A DNA stretch of 64,000 nt from Hyaloperonospora brassicae. Taxonomy: Eukaryota > Oomycota > Peronosporomycetes > Peronosporales > Peronosporaceae. Below are positions 44,154 through 57,484 of this stretch, one piece after another. The stretch lies in contig CANTFL010001411.1 in NCBI GenBank assembly GCA_947650285.1, positions 168,834 through 232,833 of the forward strand, written 5' to 3'. The position numbers were made by a program, and so were the translations under genes. The notes beneath the pieces were generated by a model, which was not told the origin of the DNA, made no database searches, and saw only the letters and a program-made list of their open reading frames with translations. Every line of letters begins with the position of its first letter. The first letter of the stretch is position 1.

Positions 44154-47100
44154 ACGGGTCACATCAAGCACCCGATGCTGATGAAGCGTCATGGTTGTCA
44201 CAAGAGAAGCTGATATGAAGGAAGCGGTGTTGGTGTTGGTGTTGGTGTGGAAGTTGGCGTTGGCGTTGATCTGGAGATTGCTTCATGGATGCTATGGAAT
44301 AAGATGCACATTTGCGCGACACGGCAACAACACTATTGTTTCCTTCCACTGAAGGACAGGGTGCACACAAGGACACGCACCTTGGTCCTCTCGGTACACA
44401 GCGAACATGCAGCACAGCAACGCAGGTAGACCGACTGTTGTGCGAAGGAAGAGTGCAGCATACTTCATTTTGATACACTTCTCACATACTCGATTTGCCT
44501 GCGTTCGCACAATAAGGGCCCTCGTTTATCTGAGTTTATGCATCCTGTGGAAACGGTATACTTGCGTATCAGCGACTTTTATCGTGCAACACGACGTCAT
44601 CAATAGTTACACAAGACCGAAAGGACGCCACCAAACCGGCAGGAATGCCAATCTCGTTCGAATGGCTATGACATCTGTATCACTCTCTATGAGCGACAAA
44701 ATCGATATCGTTCGATGTGGGCGAGGCGACGCATGTACATGGTCAAACGTATGGTCTACATCACTGTTGTCTTTTGCTTTTCGTGATTCTTTGTGTAAGT
44801 ATGTTTACCTCGTTATATTTCGGGGGACATTTGTATATATTTTTGCAATTTGACGAGACGTACATACGCACACAAAGAATCATGAAAAGAAAATATATCA
44901 CTTTGCAAATATTTGGTGTCCGTTCATACTACAATCGCCTCTCTGGAGACCTCATTGGCATGCGATTGGTCATTCCACAGTTCTCGGACGTCTACCTGAA
45001 GCCATATCATGGGTAGTAGGATGGACGAGATCCATGATTTGGATCAAGCATATCGATCTTCGAGCAGGATCACCAACTTCAACGAGATCACAGGCTGCCG
45101 ATCGGCATATACACATCCCTCTGACCTGCTGACGCTGAGTGATGCTATCTGCTAACGGAAGGCTTTGTATGTTGTTAGCTAGTCCCGAGAATCAGTCACA
45201 GCGGCGAGCTGCTCGATTGTGTTGTATACCGATGATACAGAAGATGCGGTTGCATGAAAGACATCGGATCGTCCTTCGCAAAAGCGTTCAAGCTTACTCG
45301 ACATACCCGATGACATAGTAAGATTGAACGGTTCCTGATGCATGGACGACTACAATACTGACATACACAACCGAGTCAGGTATCTATCTCTTGGGCTCTT
45401 TGCACGTACCTTTGAGCGCCTCGCTCAATCGCCGATGAGAATTGACGTGCTCACGTAGTTCCTCAATAGCATTATGAAAGGTTGCTTCGACCCTAAACCG
45501 AGCACTCGAAGTACGTACGTAGGGGACGTGAACGGCCAACAGAAACTTGAAGACAGCAAGCACATGCGTATGTTGAGATCATCATGCGACTGGTTGTGAC
45601 AAGATCATCAACCCAGTATTGTGTCGGTGGCAGTTTGCAGCTGGATTCGCACAAGCAGGACCCGAGATTGTGAGTACGTCATATGTAAAAGAGCCGTTTC
45701 AGTGTGTGCTGCAAAGTGTCACACAAGACAAGGCGGATCAGGCCGACTCGATATGAAGACACTTGGCTTTACGAGATCAAAGCCCATGGTAACTTGGATG
45801 CAATGAGGCGCTTCATCGCAAGCATCCGGCAAGCAGCCACCTTTTGACGTAGTGCGCTTTGACCAAGACGTAACAGCGTCATTCGATCCGAGTTATGAGT
45901 TCAGAATGAGGATGGGCTGACTGGCCAAGATGCCGGACACCGGAAGCACTGAAACGCGATGTGAATGGACTATATTAGCACATGAGTGGTCGCGTCTTAC
46001 ACGTAATACGATGGTCGTCAAAGTAAAGCGAAGAGCCACAGCCGCGAATAGATGCGAGTTGACTCGTCTTCGAGTTGATGAGAGCTACAGGCTGCTGAGT
46101 TGGTGAGAGCTACAGCTGCTGCCATCGAGCTCTACTACGCGTCAAGGATAGAAGCGGAGGTTGCTTGCCAGGTATCAAGTGCTTGTCTCTCTTTGTCGCT
46201 ACTCTGGAGCCGAATCTGACTGGGACGACATGATGCCGACGGAAAGTCTCTTCGATAGCGGCATCTATGGCTGCTACCGCAATGTCTCAGCGCGCACTTT
46301 GTCAAGGTGAGGAGGGTGATGCTTTGAGATGAGAGCAAGACGTGCGCTTGTGTCCAACTGGTCTCGATTGTTTTGTCTCAATCGTCCAGTATCGATGAAA
46401 CGGGACTCACTGTTGCTCTTGGCATGTACAAAAGCATCTAAGGCGAAGACGCTGATGCTTCTCGAGGCGCTGCACAGCAGTAACGACCTGTGTTCGCACG
46501 CACGATATCAACAGCTCTTGCCGGAAGAAAAGAGTGATATTGTCAGACGTTGAGTAAGCACGAAATCGCTAGCACGTTTTCACATGATCCCTGTGTCAGG
46601 GCCTGTCGTATCCAGCCCTTGTTTACACTGACACTCCGATGAGTTGATGGACGTCATCATGCGCAGTACATCTGTCCTAAGCACGGTCTCGACCGCTGCC
46701 ATGCAATGCGAATCGATTGTGACACTCTATATATCAAGCCACCACGGCTGACAAACAAGCTTAGCTCCTTGTGTTCTCTCGCAGATAGCTCGATACAAGT
46801 CTTACAATCGCTGCTGGTCCCTGTCGAGTTGTCGGCGTGTTCGTGTCGGTCGATGCTTACGCCGTGCACTCATGCAACGTCGTGAGTGCCAAATGAAGAG
46901 GCAGCGCCGTTGACTAGCACCCGACGCTGTGTAAGACAGACTGGTCGTTGTAGCTGATCTAGATATACGATGTCTCAGTAGCCGCCAGCGATGACTCTTC
47001 ACATGACTCTTTTGTTCGAGCAGAAGTGCCAATGCATTTTGGAGCATCGTGAAACTGATCCGTGGGGACGAACAAGTTCTTAGGTCCTGAGCAGCGGCGG

Positions 47101-47399
47101 TACGACGACGACCTCACAAAAGATATGCTAAGAAAAAAGCGCTGGCAACTGACAAAACGAACGTGTTCCACGCCAAATGCCACAGTTGACCCTCACGTAC
47201 ACGTCCCTGCGTTGTTCCTTCCTCTGTGGAGTGATGACAGTACCTGTACATCTCCCGTCTATATCCTGCATCTGCGCGTAACCTTCATGTGACGCCATCC
47301 CTTTTTTCGCGAGTCCTCTCTTTTGTGCGACGATTGATAGCGTGGAACTCACCACGATGACTCCGGGTAGAAAGCGTCATGTGCGAGTTGTATCCACCC
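44154..47399 (+). repeat. Array module B3
   Basis: 3246 bp, close to B1 throughout, with the same hexamer tract near 44226-44265. Near 46890 it reads CAAATGAAGAGGCAGCGCC where B1 has CACGTGATGATGTAGCGCC. B5 shares the B3 form. Confidence 0.92.
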
Positions 47400-47818
47400 C
47401 GTATATGTGTCATGTTCTAAAGCTGTGCTGTCTACTCACAGCAGCTGTGAGACTATCTCTAAGAAGTCGTGTACGCAAAGATCTCGACGAGTGTCAACGG
47501 GAATTGCACGTGTCTGACGTCGGGACCGTGCCTGACCACATCGATATCCGTCCAAGAGAAATGAGACTTGATTTGGGGCCAGAAGGCGCACTCAACGCAG
47601 GTGTTCTGTTTGACCTCGAGATCTGCAGCTGTACCAAGAAGGGATACTCTCTGTTGAGACTTGGTCTGTCGCACCAGGCTTCGTCTACCAGCAGTAGAAG
47701 CCGCAGTGGCAGTAGAAGTAGTATGAGAAGTAGCAGTAGTACCAGTAGTAGCAGCAGTATCAGTAGCAGAGGCAATAGTAGCAGAGGTGTTGCGATAGTA
47801 GCAGAGGTGTCGCAATAG
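47342..47818 (+). CDS. 158-codon open frame across the B/A junction, unknown
   Basis: Begins in the end of B3 and runs into A4: MELTTMTPGRKRHVRVV, a hydrophobic patch LKLCCLLTAAVRLSL, then VRKDLDECQRELHVSDVGT, REMRLDLGPEGALNAGVLF and a Ser-rich tail made by the AGC/AGT tract. The same frame is open at 57427-57903 (158 codons). It starts at a later Met in the A-A junctions at 50833 and 60854 (137 codons). In A2 a TGA after HIDVRR cuts it. No known domain. It may be a shadow of repeat sequence; kept because it is the longest frame shared by A4-A7. Confidence 0.25.
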   Translation: MELTTMTPGRKRHVRVVSTPYMCHVLKLCCLLTAAVRLSLRSRVRKDLDECQRELHVSDVGTVPDHIDIRPREMRLDLGPEGALNAGVLFDLEICSCTKKGYSLLRLGLSHQASSTSSRSRSGSRSSMRSSSSTSSSSSISSRGNSSRGVAIVAEVSQ

Positions 47819-47856
47819 TAGCAGAGGTGTCGCAATAGTAGCAGAGGTGTCGCAAT
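47777..47856 (+). repeat. 20-bp minisatellite, 4 copies (A4)
   Basis: Four units, the first ending GTTGCGAT. Confidence 0.95.
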
Positions 47857-47985
47857 AGTAGCAATTGTAGCAGTGGCAGTTGTAGCACTAGCACTAGCAG
47901 CAACAGTAGTAGATGGAGACGTTGTAGACGTAGCTACAATACTCAGTGTCGGTCAACCTGGGTCTGATGCACTGGTACTCACTCG

Positions 47986-48041
47986 TTCGAGCCACCGCAG
48001 ATGCGCTTCCGGACCAAAACCTGACTCCCAAACATATCGTC
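47986..48041 (+). pseudogene. E2 fragment remnant (A4), core deleted
   Basis: Keeps FEPPQMRFRTKT, the stop and LPN, then jumps to CACGAAAAAGGACAGG, the far end of the E2 frame. Identical remnants sit at about 51414-51469 (A5), 58071-58126 (A6) and 61435-61490 (A7). Confidence 0.85.
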
Positions 48042-48723
48042 ACGAAAAAGGACAGGTGAGGCGCATACCCTCTTCATGTACGATGCCACTATCGTTTTCG
48101 AGGCGCATACCGTCTTTATGCGCGATACCGATCTCGAACTACTCGCGAGTTATCGGACACGGCAGAAGGTGTCACGCATACCCATTCCAAAGAGAGAGAG
48201 ACATTTGATTGCAAAGTGATGAGTTGTAGTGATGTTAGCATGTTACGGTTGAGCTAGACTATTCCGTTGCAAGGCGTACTCTGGTTTGATGCAGTCCTTG
48301 CCGAACAGACTGATGCGTTGAAGCCAGGTCCCGGGACGATTGATCAGCTTTGCGATGAACTCGAGACCAGACTTGTCCTCTCCCGGGCCGTTCGGGTCGC
48401 GCTCCCCGTCATCTCTTCGATCTTCTTTCCCCTAATTGTGTATTGGACTGGGAGCAGAGTTATAAGGATCACCTTTCATGGACGGCGTCGCGTCGACGTT
48501 CTTGGCCGTGGAGACCGCAGAGCCACTCGCGTGCAGAAAAGCAACAGCAATGGTCACGTAAAGACCGGCGAGATGCATGTCCGCTGTAGTTAGATCGATG
48601 ATGGGTTCGCGATGCAGTAGAGATCCACGAGGTGCGTGGTGAATTGTGGAATGAGGTCGTGGTCTGGAACGGAAAATGAAAGAACGTGGACTGCGTCAGA
48701 GAGCGGGTCGTAAGTCACGTTTA

Positions 48724-49314
48724 CTACCCTTGCCTTCTCTTCGTCGTCTTCTTGCGAATATATATGCTTCTCTGTTGATGCACTATCGAAGATCCCATCT
48801 CATATGTATCTCCCACACACGTTCTGGATATCGTGTGCGACATGGCACGGACCCTTCCACTTGTCCAGTGTCCCACGCAGGAAAGGCCAACATCGCATAA
48901 TCTGACTCCGCATTGCTGAAAATTTGGCCTTGAATCTCCTCGAGATTGGCTCCGCACTCTCAAAGGGACGAGAGACCGTATCTGCTGTGCTACGGCCAAC
49001 AACACACTGATACTTTCGCCGACATCTTCCATGGAGCTACTATCGTTTCGATCCGCGTATCGCAGCACATTGTCTTCATACAACATCAACGACATCCTTT
49101 TTTGGCACCCGCGAAAAGCATACCGGTACGCTACAAATGTCGCACCACGTTCGCTGCTGTTGGAAGAAGTGCCTCTCAAAAGAGAAGGGTTGTAGCGTTG
49201 TCTGCTACAAAGTCGGGCGCTGAGCCCATCTCGTGCACATTCCGCGCGGTCTGGCTTCGTGGACAGATCGATCGTAGTGCATTCCCACTCGGTCTGGCTT
49301 CGTGGACAGTCCAT
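48724..49314 (-). other. 196-codon antisense open frame in A4, unknown
   Basis: Longest minus-strand frame of the array. It is open at similar length in A7 (62172-62765, 197 codons) and as 151 codons in A2 and A3 (21523-21978, 42117-42572). It is split by copia-2 in A1 and by a frame change in A5 and A6. It starts in the 43-44-bp repeats and contains MEDVGESISVLLAVAQQIRS. The plus strand has competing open frames here. No domain recognised, so coding status is doubtful. Confidence 0.2.
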
Positions 49315-49499
49315 TACTAGCGTGCATTCCCACTCGGTCTGTCATCGTGGAAAGTCCCATAGTAGTGCTTTTCCGCGCGGTCAGGCTACGTGGACAGTCT
49401 TTAGCAGTGCATTACCACGCGGTCAGGCTTCGTGGACAGATCGATAGTGCGTGCATTACCACGCGGTTAGGCTTCGTGGACAGTGCTATCATTGCTGTC

Positions 49500-49538
<39 letters not shown>

Positions 49539-50827
49539 GTGTTTGTGTTTGTGTTGTTGTTGTTGGTAGTGGTTGGTAGTGGTCGTGTTGTTCGTAGTTA
49601 CGTCCCTCGATAGCAACTCCTCATCGAGGCAACTAAACGTGTCCTTTTGTCGGTGCAGACGAACCCATTCCTTTTGTGTCCTCTGTTTCGAAAGACGCGT
49701 GTACGGTGATACAGAGACCATCAAACTGAGGCAAAGGACTCAGTTGGCGTCGGGTTCGATTGACATGTAGCATGAGAATCGACGGTCAGCCCTATGGACA
49801 AGAATTCCACAAGGATCCGCGACCAGCTATGTCATGGTCGGACAGCGGGTACTCTTTCGTGGCACGACGTCTGCAACGAAGCTGTCGTGCTACGTAAAAC
49901 TCCTTTACCCAGCTTGCGAACTACGTGCACCATCTTTGCAAAATGGCTCGACAGCTGTCGATCCGCATGGGCTCATCACGACAAGACTAGCATCCCACTC
50001 CACTCCGCATCACCTGGTTGGTGCTAGCTGTAAGGTTTAGTGAGCTGGACATCCTGGAGGCAAAAAACGAAAAGTGCGTCACATACTTAAAAAAAAATGT
50101 AGGCCAAATGGTACAAAACAAAAAGTATAAAAATGATACAAGAAATAAAACAAATGCACCACGCAGACGCGCCACCCAATCCACCACACGCTCAGGGATA
50201 AAACAAATGCACGAATGATGCGGACGATACAGCCGAATGTACACATTTCTGGGATCATTCGTAAGAACCAATGCGTAGCTCAATGATTGTCTCCCTTCCC
50301 CACGAGTAATCGTTTCATTCTTTCCGTCGACGGTCATTTCCGAGAGAAGAATGGGGCGTTGACGTTTCAAGCGTAGTCCTATACTGGTAGCATTGTTCAT
50401 CGTTGTTGGACTGTGTGGGCAAGTTGCTTCCGTTCAGTTGTTCGTGGTGTCGATCAGTTTTCTTCCATCACGTTGCTTCCGTAACGTTGCTCATATGACG
50501 TTGTTTCTATCACGTTGCTTCTATCAGCTACTTGTATCGCGCTGCCTCTATCTCGTTTATTGAGATCGAACAGATTTGACGGGATAGCTGTGTATGGCTG
50601 TCGCCTTGGCGGTCTTGTTGACGATTGGCGCGATGAGACAGCGCAGTGTCAAAATGGCGCTTGCAACATGCTGTAAACGATGAGCAATGTACGACCGAAG
50701 GCTGCATTAGACGACGGACGCAACAAAGCAACGAGAAGAGACAAGGTACTGGAGAGTTGACACGGAGCTATAGGTAGGATGGCTGTGACCCCAAAGGCGT
50801 TCATGCAGAAGCTTGCGAACAGATGAA

Positions 50828-52905
50828 CGTATATGTGTCATGTTCTAAAGCTGTGCTGTCTACTCACAGCAGCTGTGAGACTATCTCTAAGAAGTCGTGT
50901 ACGCAAAGATCTCGACGAGTGTCAACGGGAATTGCACGTGTCTGACGTCGGGACCGTGCCTGACCACATCGATATCCGTCCAAGAGAAATGAGACTTGAT
51001 TTGGGGCCAGAAGGCGCACTCAACGCAGGTGTTCTGTTTGACCTCGAGATCTGCAGCTGTACCAAGAAGGGATACTCTCTGTTGAGACTTGGTCTGTCGC
51101 ACCAGGCTTCGTCTACCAGCAGTAGAAGCCGCAGTGGCAGTAGAAGTAGTATGAGAAGTAGCAGTAGTACCAGTAGTAGTAGCAGTATCAGTAGCAGAGG
51201 CAATAGTAGCAGAGGTGTTGCGATAGTAGCAGAGGTGTCGCAATAGTAGCAGAGGTGTCGCAATAGTAGCAGAGGTGTCGCAATAGTAGCAATTGTAGCA
51301 GTGGCAGTTGTAGCACTAGCACTAGCAGCAACAGTAGTAGATGGAGACGTTGTAGACGTAGCTACAATACTCAGTGTCGGTCAACCTGGGTCTGATGCAC
51401 AGGTACTCACTCGTTCGAGCCACCGCAGATGCGCTTCCGGACCAAAACCTGACTCCCAAACATATCGTCACGAAAAAGGACAGGTGAGGCGCATACCCTC
51501 TTCATGTACGATGCCACTATCGTTTTCGAGGCGCATACCGTCTTTATGCGCGATACCGATATCGAACTACTCGCGAGTTATCGGACACGGCAGAAGGTGT
51601 CACGCATACCCATTCCAAAGAGAGAGAGACATTTGATTGCAAAGTGATGAGTTGTAGTGATGTTAGCATGTTACGGTTGGCTAGACTATTCCGTTGCAAG
51701 GCGTACTCTGGTTTGATGCAGTCCTTGCCGAACAGACTGATGCGTTGAAGCCAGGTCCCGGGACGATTGATCAGCTTTGCGATGAACTCGAGACCAGACT
51801 TGTCCTCTCCCGGGCCGTTCGGGTCGCGCTCCCCGTCATCTCTTCGATCTTCTTTCCCCTAATTGTGTATTGGACTGGGAGCAGAGTTATAAGGATCACC
51901 TTTCATGGACGGCGTCGCGTCGACGTTCTTGGCCGTGGAGACCGCAGAGCCACTCGCGTGCAGAAAAGCAACAGCAATGGTCACGTAAAGACCGGCGAGA
52001 TGCATGTCCGCTGTAGTTAGATCGATGATGGGTTTGCGATGCAGTAGAGATCCACGAGGTGCGTGGTGAATTGTGGAATGAGGTCGTGGTCTGGAACGGA
52101 AAATGAAAGAACGTGGACTGCGTCAGAGAGCGGGTCGTAAGTCACGTTTACTACCCTTGCCTTCTCTTCGTCGTCTTCTTGCGAATATATATGCTTCTCT
52201 GTTGATGCACTATCGAAGATCCCATCTCATATGTATCTCCCACACACGTTCTGGATATCGTGTGCGACATGGCACGGACCCTTCCACTTGTCCAGTGTCC
52301 CACGCAGGAAAGGCCAACATCGCATAATCTGACTCCGCATTGCTGAAAATTTGGCCTTGAATCTCCTCGAGATTGGCTCCGCACTCTCAAAGGGACGAGA
52401 GACCGTATCTGCTGTGCTACGGCCAACAACACACTGATACTTTCGCCGACATCTTCCATGGAGCTACTATCGTTTCGATCCGCGTATCGCAGCACATTGT
52501 CCTTCATACAACATCAACGACATCCTTTTTTGGCACCCGCGAAAAGCATACCGGTACGCTACAAATGTCGCACCACGTTCGCTGCTGTTGGAAGAAGTGC
52601 CTCTCAAAAGAGAAGGGTTGTAGCGTTGTCTGCTACAAAGTCGGGCGCTGAGCCCATCTCGTGCACATTCCGCGGGTTGGTTTAAATCATCCTTCCCCCC
52701 GGTCTGGCTTCGTGGACAGTCCATTACTAGCGTGCATTCCCACTCGGTCTGTCATCGTGGAAAGTCCCATAGTAGTGCTTTTCCGCGCGGTCAGGCTACG
52801 TGGACAGTCTTTAGCAGTGCATTACCACGCGGTCAGGCTTCGTGGACAGATCGATAGTGCGTGCATTACCACGCGGTTAGGCTTCGTGGACAGTGCTATC
52901 ATTGC

Positions 52906-52943
<38 letters not shown>

Positions 52944-54239
52944 GTGTTTGTGTTTGTGTTGTTGTTGTTGGTAGTGGTTGGTAGTGGTCGTGTTGTTCGT
53001 AGTTACGTCCCTCGATAGCAACTCCTCATCGAGGCAACTAAACGTGTCCTTTTGTCGGTGCAGACGAACCCATTCCTTTTGTGTCCTCTGTTTCGAAAGA
53101 CGCGTGTACGGTGATACAGAGACCATCAAACTGAGGCAAAGGACTCAGTTGGCGTCGGGTTCGATTGACATGTAGCATGAGAATCGACGGTCAGCCCTAT
53201 GGACAAGAATTCCACAAGGATCCGCCACCAGCTATGTCATGGTCGGACAGCGGGTACTCTTTCGTGGCACGACGTCTGCAACGAAGCTGTCGTGCTACGT
53301 AAAACTCCTTTACCCAGCTTGCGAACTACGTGCACCATCTTTGCAAAATGGCTCGACAGCTGTCGATCCGCATGGGCTCATCACGACAAGACTAGCATCC
53401 CACTCCACTCCGCATCACAATGGGCTGGTTGGTGCTAGCTGTAAGGTTTAGTGAGCTGGACATCCTGGAGGCAAAAAACGAAAAGTGCGTCACATACTTA
53501 AAAAAAATCGTACAAAAACGGCCAAATGGTACAAAAATGATACAAGAAATAAAACAAATGCACCACGCAGACGCGCCACCCAATCCACCACACGCTCAGG
53601 GATAAAACAAATGCACGAATGATGCGGACGATACAGCCGAATGTACACATTTCTGGGATCATTCGTAAGAACCAATGCGTAGCTCAATGATTGCCTCTCT
53701 TCCTTCCCTACGAGTAATCGTTTCATTCTTTCCCGTCGACGGTCATTTCCGAGAGAAGAATGGGGCGTTGACGTTTCAAGCGTAGTCCTATACTGGTAGC
53801 ATTGTTCATCGTTGTTGGACTGTGTGGGCAAGTTGCTTCCGTTCAGTTGTTCGTGGTGTCGATCAGTTTTCTTCCATCACGTTGCTTCCGTAACGTTGCT
53901 CATATGACGTTGTTTCTATCACGTTGCTTCTATCAGCTACTTGTATCGCGCTGCCTCTATCTCGTTTATTGAGATCGAACGATTTGACGGGATAGCTGTG
54001 TATGGCTGTCGCCTTGGCGGTCTTGTTGACGATTGGCGCGATGAGACAGCGCAGTGTCAAAATGGCGCTTGCAACATGCTGTAAACGATGAGCAATGTAC
54101 GACCGAAGGCTGCATTAGACGACGGACGCAACAAAGCAACGAGAAGAGACAAGGAAGGTACTGGAGAGTTGACAAGGAGCTATAGGTAGGATGGCTGTGA
54201 CCCCAAAGGCGTTCATGCAGAAGCTTGCGAACAGATGAA
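50828..54239 (+). repeat. Array module A5 (E2 core deleted)
   Basis: 3412 bp, same deletion as A4. It carries a private 26-bp insertion at about 52674-52699 (GGTTGGTTTAAATC...CCCCC) at the start of the 43-44-bp repeats. It is followed by B5. Confidence 0.93.
51205..51284 (+). repeat. 20-bp minisatellite, 4 copies (A5)
   Basis: Same as A4. Confidence 0.95.
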
Positions 54240-57200
54240 GCGGGTCACACCAAGCACCCTATGCTGATGGAGCGTCATGGTTGTCACAAGAGAAGCTGCT
54301 ATGAAGGAAGCGGTGTTGGTGTTGGTGTTGGTGTATTGTGGCTTGATCTGGAGATTGCTTCCTGGATGCTGTGGAATAAGATGCACAATTGCACGACACG
54401 GCCCAACGACACTATCGCTTCCTTGCACTGTAGGACATTGTGCACACAAGGGTATGCACCTCGGTTCTCTCGGTACACAGCGAACATGCAGCACACCAAC
54501 GCAAGTAGACCGACTGTTGTGCGAAGGAAGAGTGCAGCATACTTCATTTTGATACACTTCTCACATACTCGATCTGCCTGCGTTCGCACAATAAGGACCC
54601 TCGTGTATCCGAGTTTATGTATCCTGTGGCAACGGTATACTTGCGTATCAGCGCCTTTTATCGTGCAACACGACGCCATCAATAGTTACACAAGACCGAA
54701 AGGACGCCACCAAACCGGCAGGAATGCCAATCTCGATCGAATGGCTATGACATCTGTATCACTCTCTATCAGCGACAAAATCGATATTGTTCGATGTGGG
54801 TGAGGCGACGCATGTACATGGTCAAACGTACGGTCTACATCACTGTTGTCTTTTGCTTTTCGTGATTCTTTGTGTAAGTATGTTTACCTCGTTATCTTTT
54901 GGGGGACATTTGTATATATTTTTGCAATTTGACGAGACAAACATACGCACACAAAGAATCATGAAAAGAAAATATATCACTTTGCAAATATTTGATGTCC
55001 GTCCATACTACAATCGCCTCTCTGGAGACCTCATTGGCATGCGATTGGTCATTCCACAGTTCTTGGACGTCTACCTGGCGCCATATCAGGGGTAGTAGGA
55101 TGGACGAGATCCATGATTTGGATCCAGCCTATCAACCTTCGAGCAGGATCACCAACTTCAACGAGATCACAGACTGCCGATCGGCACATACACATCACTC
55201 TGACCTGCTGACGCTAAGTGATGCTATCTTCTAATGGAAGGCTTTGTATATTGTTAGCTAGTCCCGAGAATGAGTCACAGTGGCGAGCTGCTCGATTGTG
55301 TTGTATACCGATGACACAGAAGATGCGGTTGGATGAAAGACATCGGATCGTCCTTCGCAAAAGCGTTCAAGCTCACTCGACATACCCGATGACAAATAAG
55401 ATTGAACGGTTCCTGATGCATGGACGACTACACTACTGACATACACAACCGAGTCAGGTATCTATCTCTTGGGTTCTTTGCACGTACCTTTGAGCGCCTC
55501 GCTCAATCGCCGATGAGAATTGACGTGCTCACGTAGTTCCTCAATAGCATTATGAAAGGTTGCTTCGACCCTAAACCGAGCACTCGAAGTACGTACCTAG
55601 GGGACGTGAACGGCCAACAGAAACTTGAAGACAGCAAGCACATGCGTATGTTGAGATCATCATGCGACTGGTTGTGACAAGATCATCAACCCAGTATTGT
55701 GTTGGTGGCAGTTTGCAGCTGGATTCGCACAAGCAGGACCCGAGATTGTGAGTACGTCATATGTAAAAGAGCCGTTTCACTGTGTGCTGCAAAGTGTCAC
55801 ACAAGACAAGGCGGATCAGGCCGACTCGATATGGAGACTCCTGGCTTTACGAGATCAAAGCCCATGGTAACTTGGATGCAATGAGGCGCTTCATCGCAAG
55901 CATCCGGCAAGCAGCCACCTTTTGACGTAGTGCGCTTTGACGAAGATGTAACAGCGTCATTCGATCCGAGTTATGAGTTCAGAATGAGGATGGGCTGACT
56001 GGCCAAGATGCCGGACACCGGAAGCACTGAAACGCGATGTGAATGGACTATATTAGCACATGAGTGGTCGCGTCTTACACGTAATACGATGGTCGTCAAA
56101 GTAAAGCGAAGAGCCACAGCCGCGAATAGATGCGAGTTGACTCGTCTTCGAGTTGAAAAAGTGGGTGAGAGCTACAGGCTGCTGAGTTGGTGAGAGCTAC
56201 AGCTGCTGCCATCGAGCTCTACTACGCGTCAAGGATAGAAGCGGAGGTTGCTTGCCAGGTATCAAGTGCTTGTCTCTCTTTGTCGCTACTCTGGAGCCGA
56301 ATCTGACTGGGACGACATGATGCCGACGGAAAGTCTCTTCGATAGCGGCATCTATGGCTGCTACCGCAATGTCTCAGCGCGCACTTTGTCAAGGTGAGGA
56401 GGGTGATGCTTTGAGATGAGAGCAAGACGTGCGCTTGTGTCCAACTGGTCTCGATTGTTTTGTCTCAATCGTCCAGTATCGATGAAACGGGACTCACTGT
56501 TGCTCTTGGCATGTACAAAAGCATCTAAGGTGAAGACGCTCACGCTTCTCGAGGCGCTGCACAGCAGTAACGACCTGTGTTCGCACGCACGATATCAACA
56601 GCTCTTGCAGGAAGAAAAGAGTGATATTGTCAGACGTTGAGTAAGCACGAAATCGCTAGCACGTTTTCACATGATCCCTGTGTCAGGGCCTGTCGTATCC
56701 AGCCCTTTTTACACTGACACTCCGATGAGTTGATGGACGTCATCATGCGCAGTACATCTGTCCTAAGCACGGTCTCGACCGCTGCCATGCAATGCGAATC
56801 GATTGTGACACTCTATATATCAAGCCACCACGGCTGACAAACAAGCTTAGCTCCTTGTGTTCTCTCGCAGATAGCTCGATACAAGTCTTACAATCGCTGC
56901 TGGTCCCTGTCGAGTTGTCGGCGTGTTCGTGTCGGTCGATGCTTACGCCGTGCACTCATGCAACGTCGTGAGTGCCAAATGAAGAGGCAGCGCCGTTGAC
57001 TAGCACCCGACGCTGTGTAAGACAGACTGGTCGTTGTAGCTGATCTAGATATACGATGTCTCAGTAGCCGCCAGCGATGACTCTTCACATGACTCTTTTG
57101 TTCGAGCAGAAGTGCCAATGCATTTTGGAGCATCGTGAAACTGATCCGTGGGGACGAACAAGTTCTTAGGTCCTGAGCAGCGGCGGTACGACGACGACCT

Positions 57201-57484
57201 CACAAAAGATATGCTAAGAAAAAAGCGCTGGCAACTGACAAAACGAACGTGTTCCACGCCAAATGCCACAGTTGACCCTCACGTACACGTCCCTGCGTTG
57301 TTCCTTCCTCTGTGGAGTGATGACAGTACCTGTACATCTCCCGTCTATTCCTGCATCTGCGCGTAACCTTCATGTGACGCCATCCCTTTTTTCGCGAGTC
57401 CTCTCTTTTGTGCGACGATTGATAGCGTGGAACTCACCACGATGACTCCGGGTAGAAAGCGTCATGTGCGAGTTGTATCCACCC
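54240..57484 (+). repeat. Array module B5
   Basis: 3245 bp. The most diverged B copy in its first 500 bp: the hexamer tract is followed by GTATTGTGGCTTGATC, unlike B1 and B3. It is otherwise collinear. It closes the A4-A5-B5 higher-order unit. Confidence 0.92.

Larger units (their letters stand above)
47400..50827 (+). repeat. Array module A4 (E2 core deleted)
   Basis: 3428 bp. It has four minisatellite units and lacks the 313 bp that hold the E2 core. It ends GATGAA and joins directly to CGTATATG of A5, with no B between. Confidence 0.93.
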
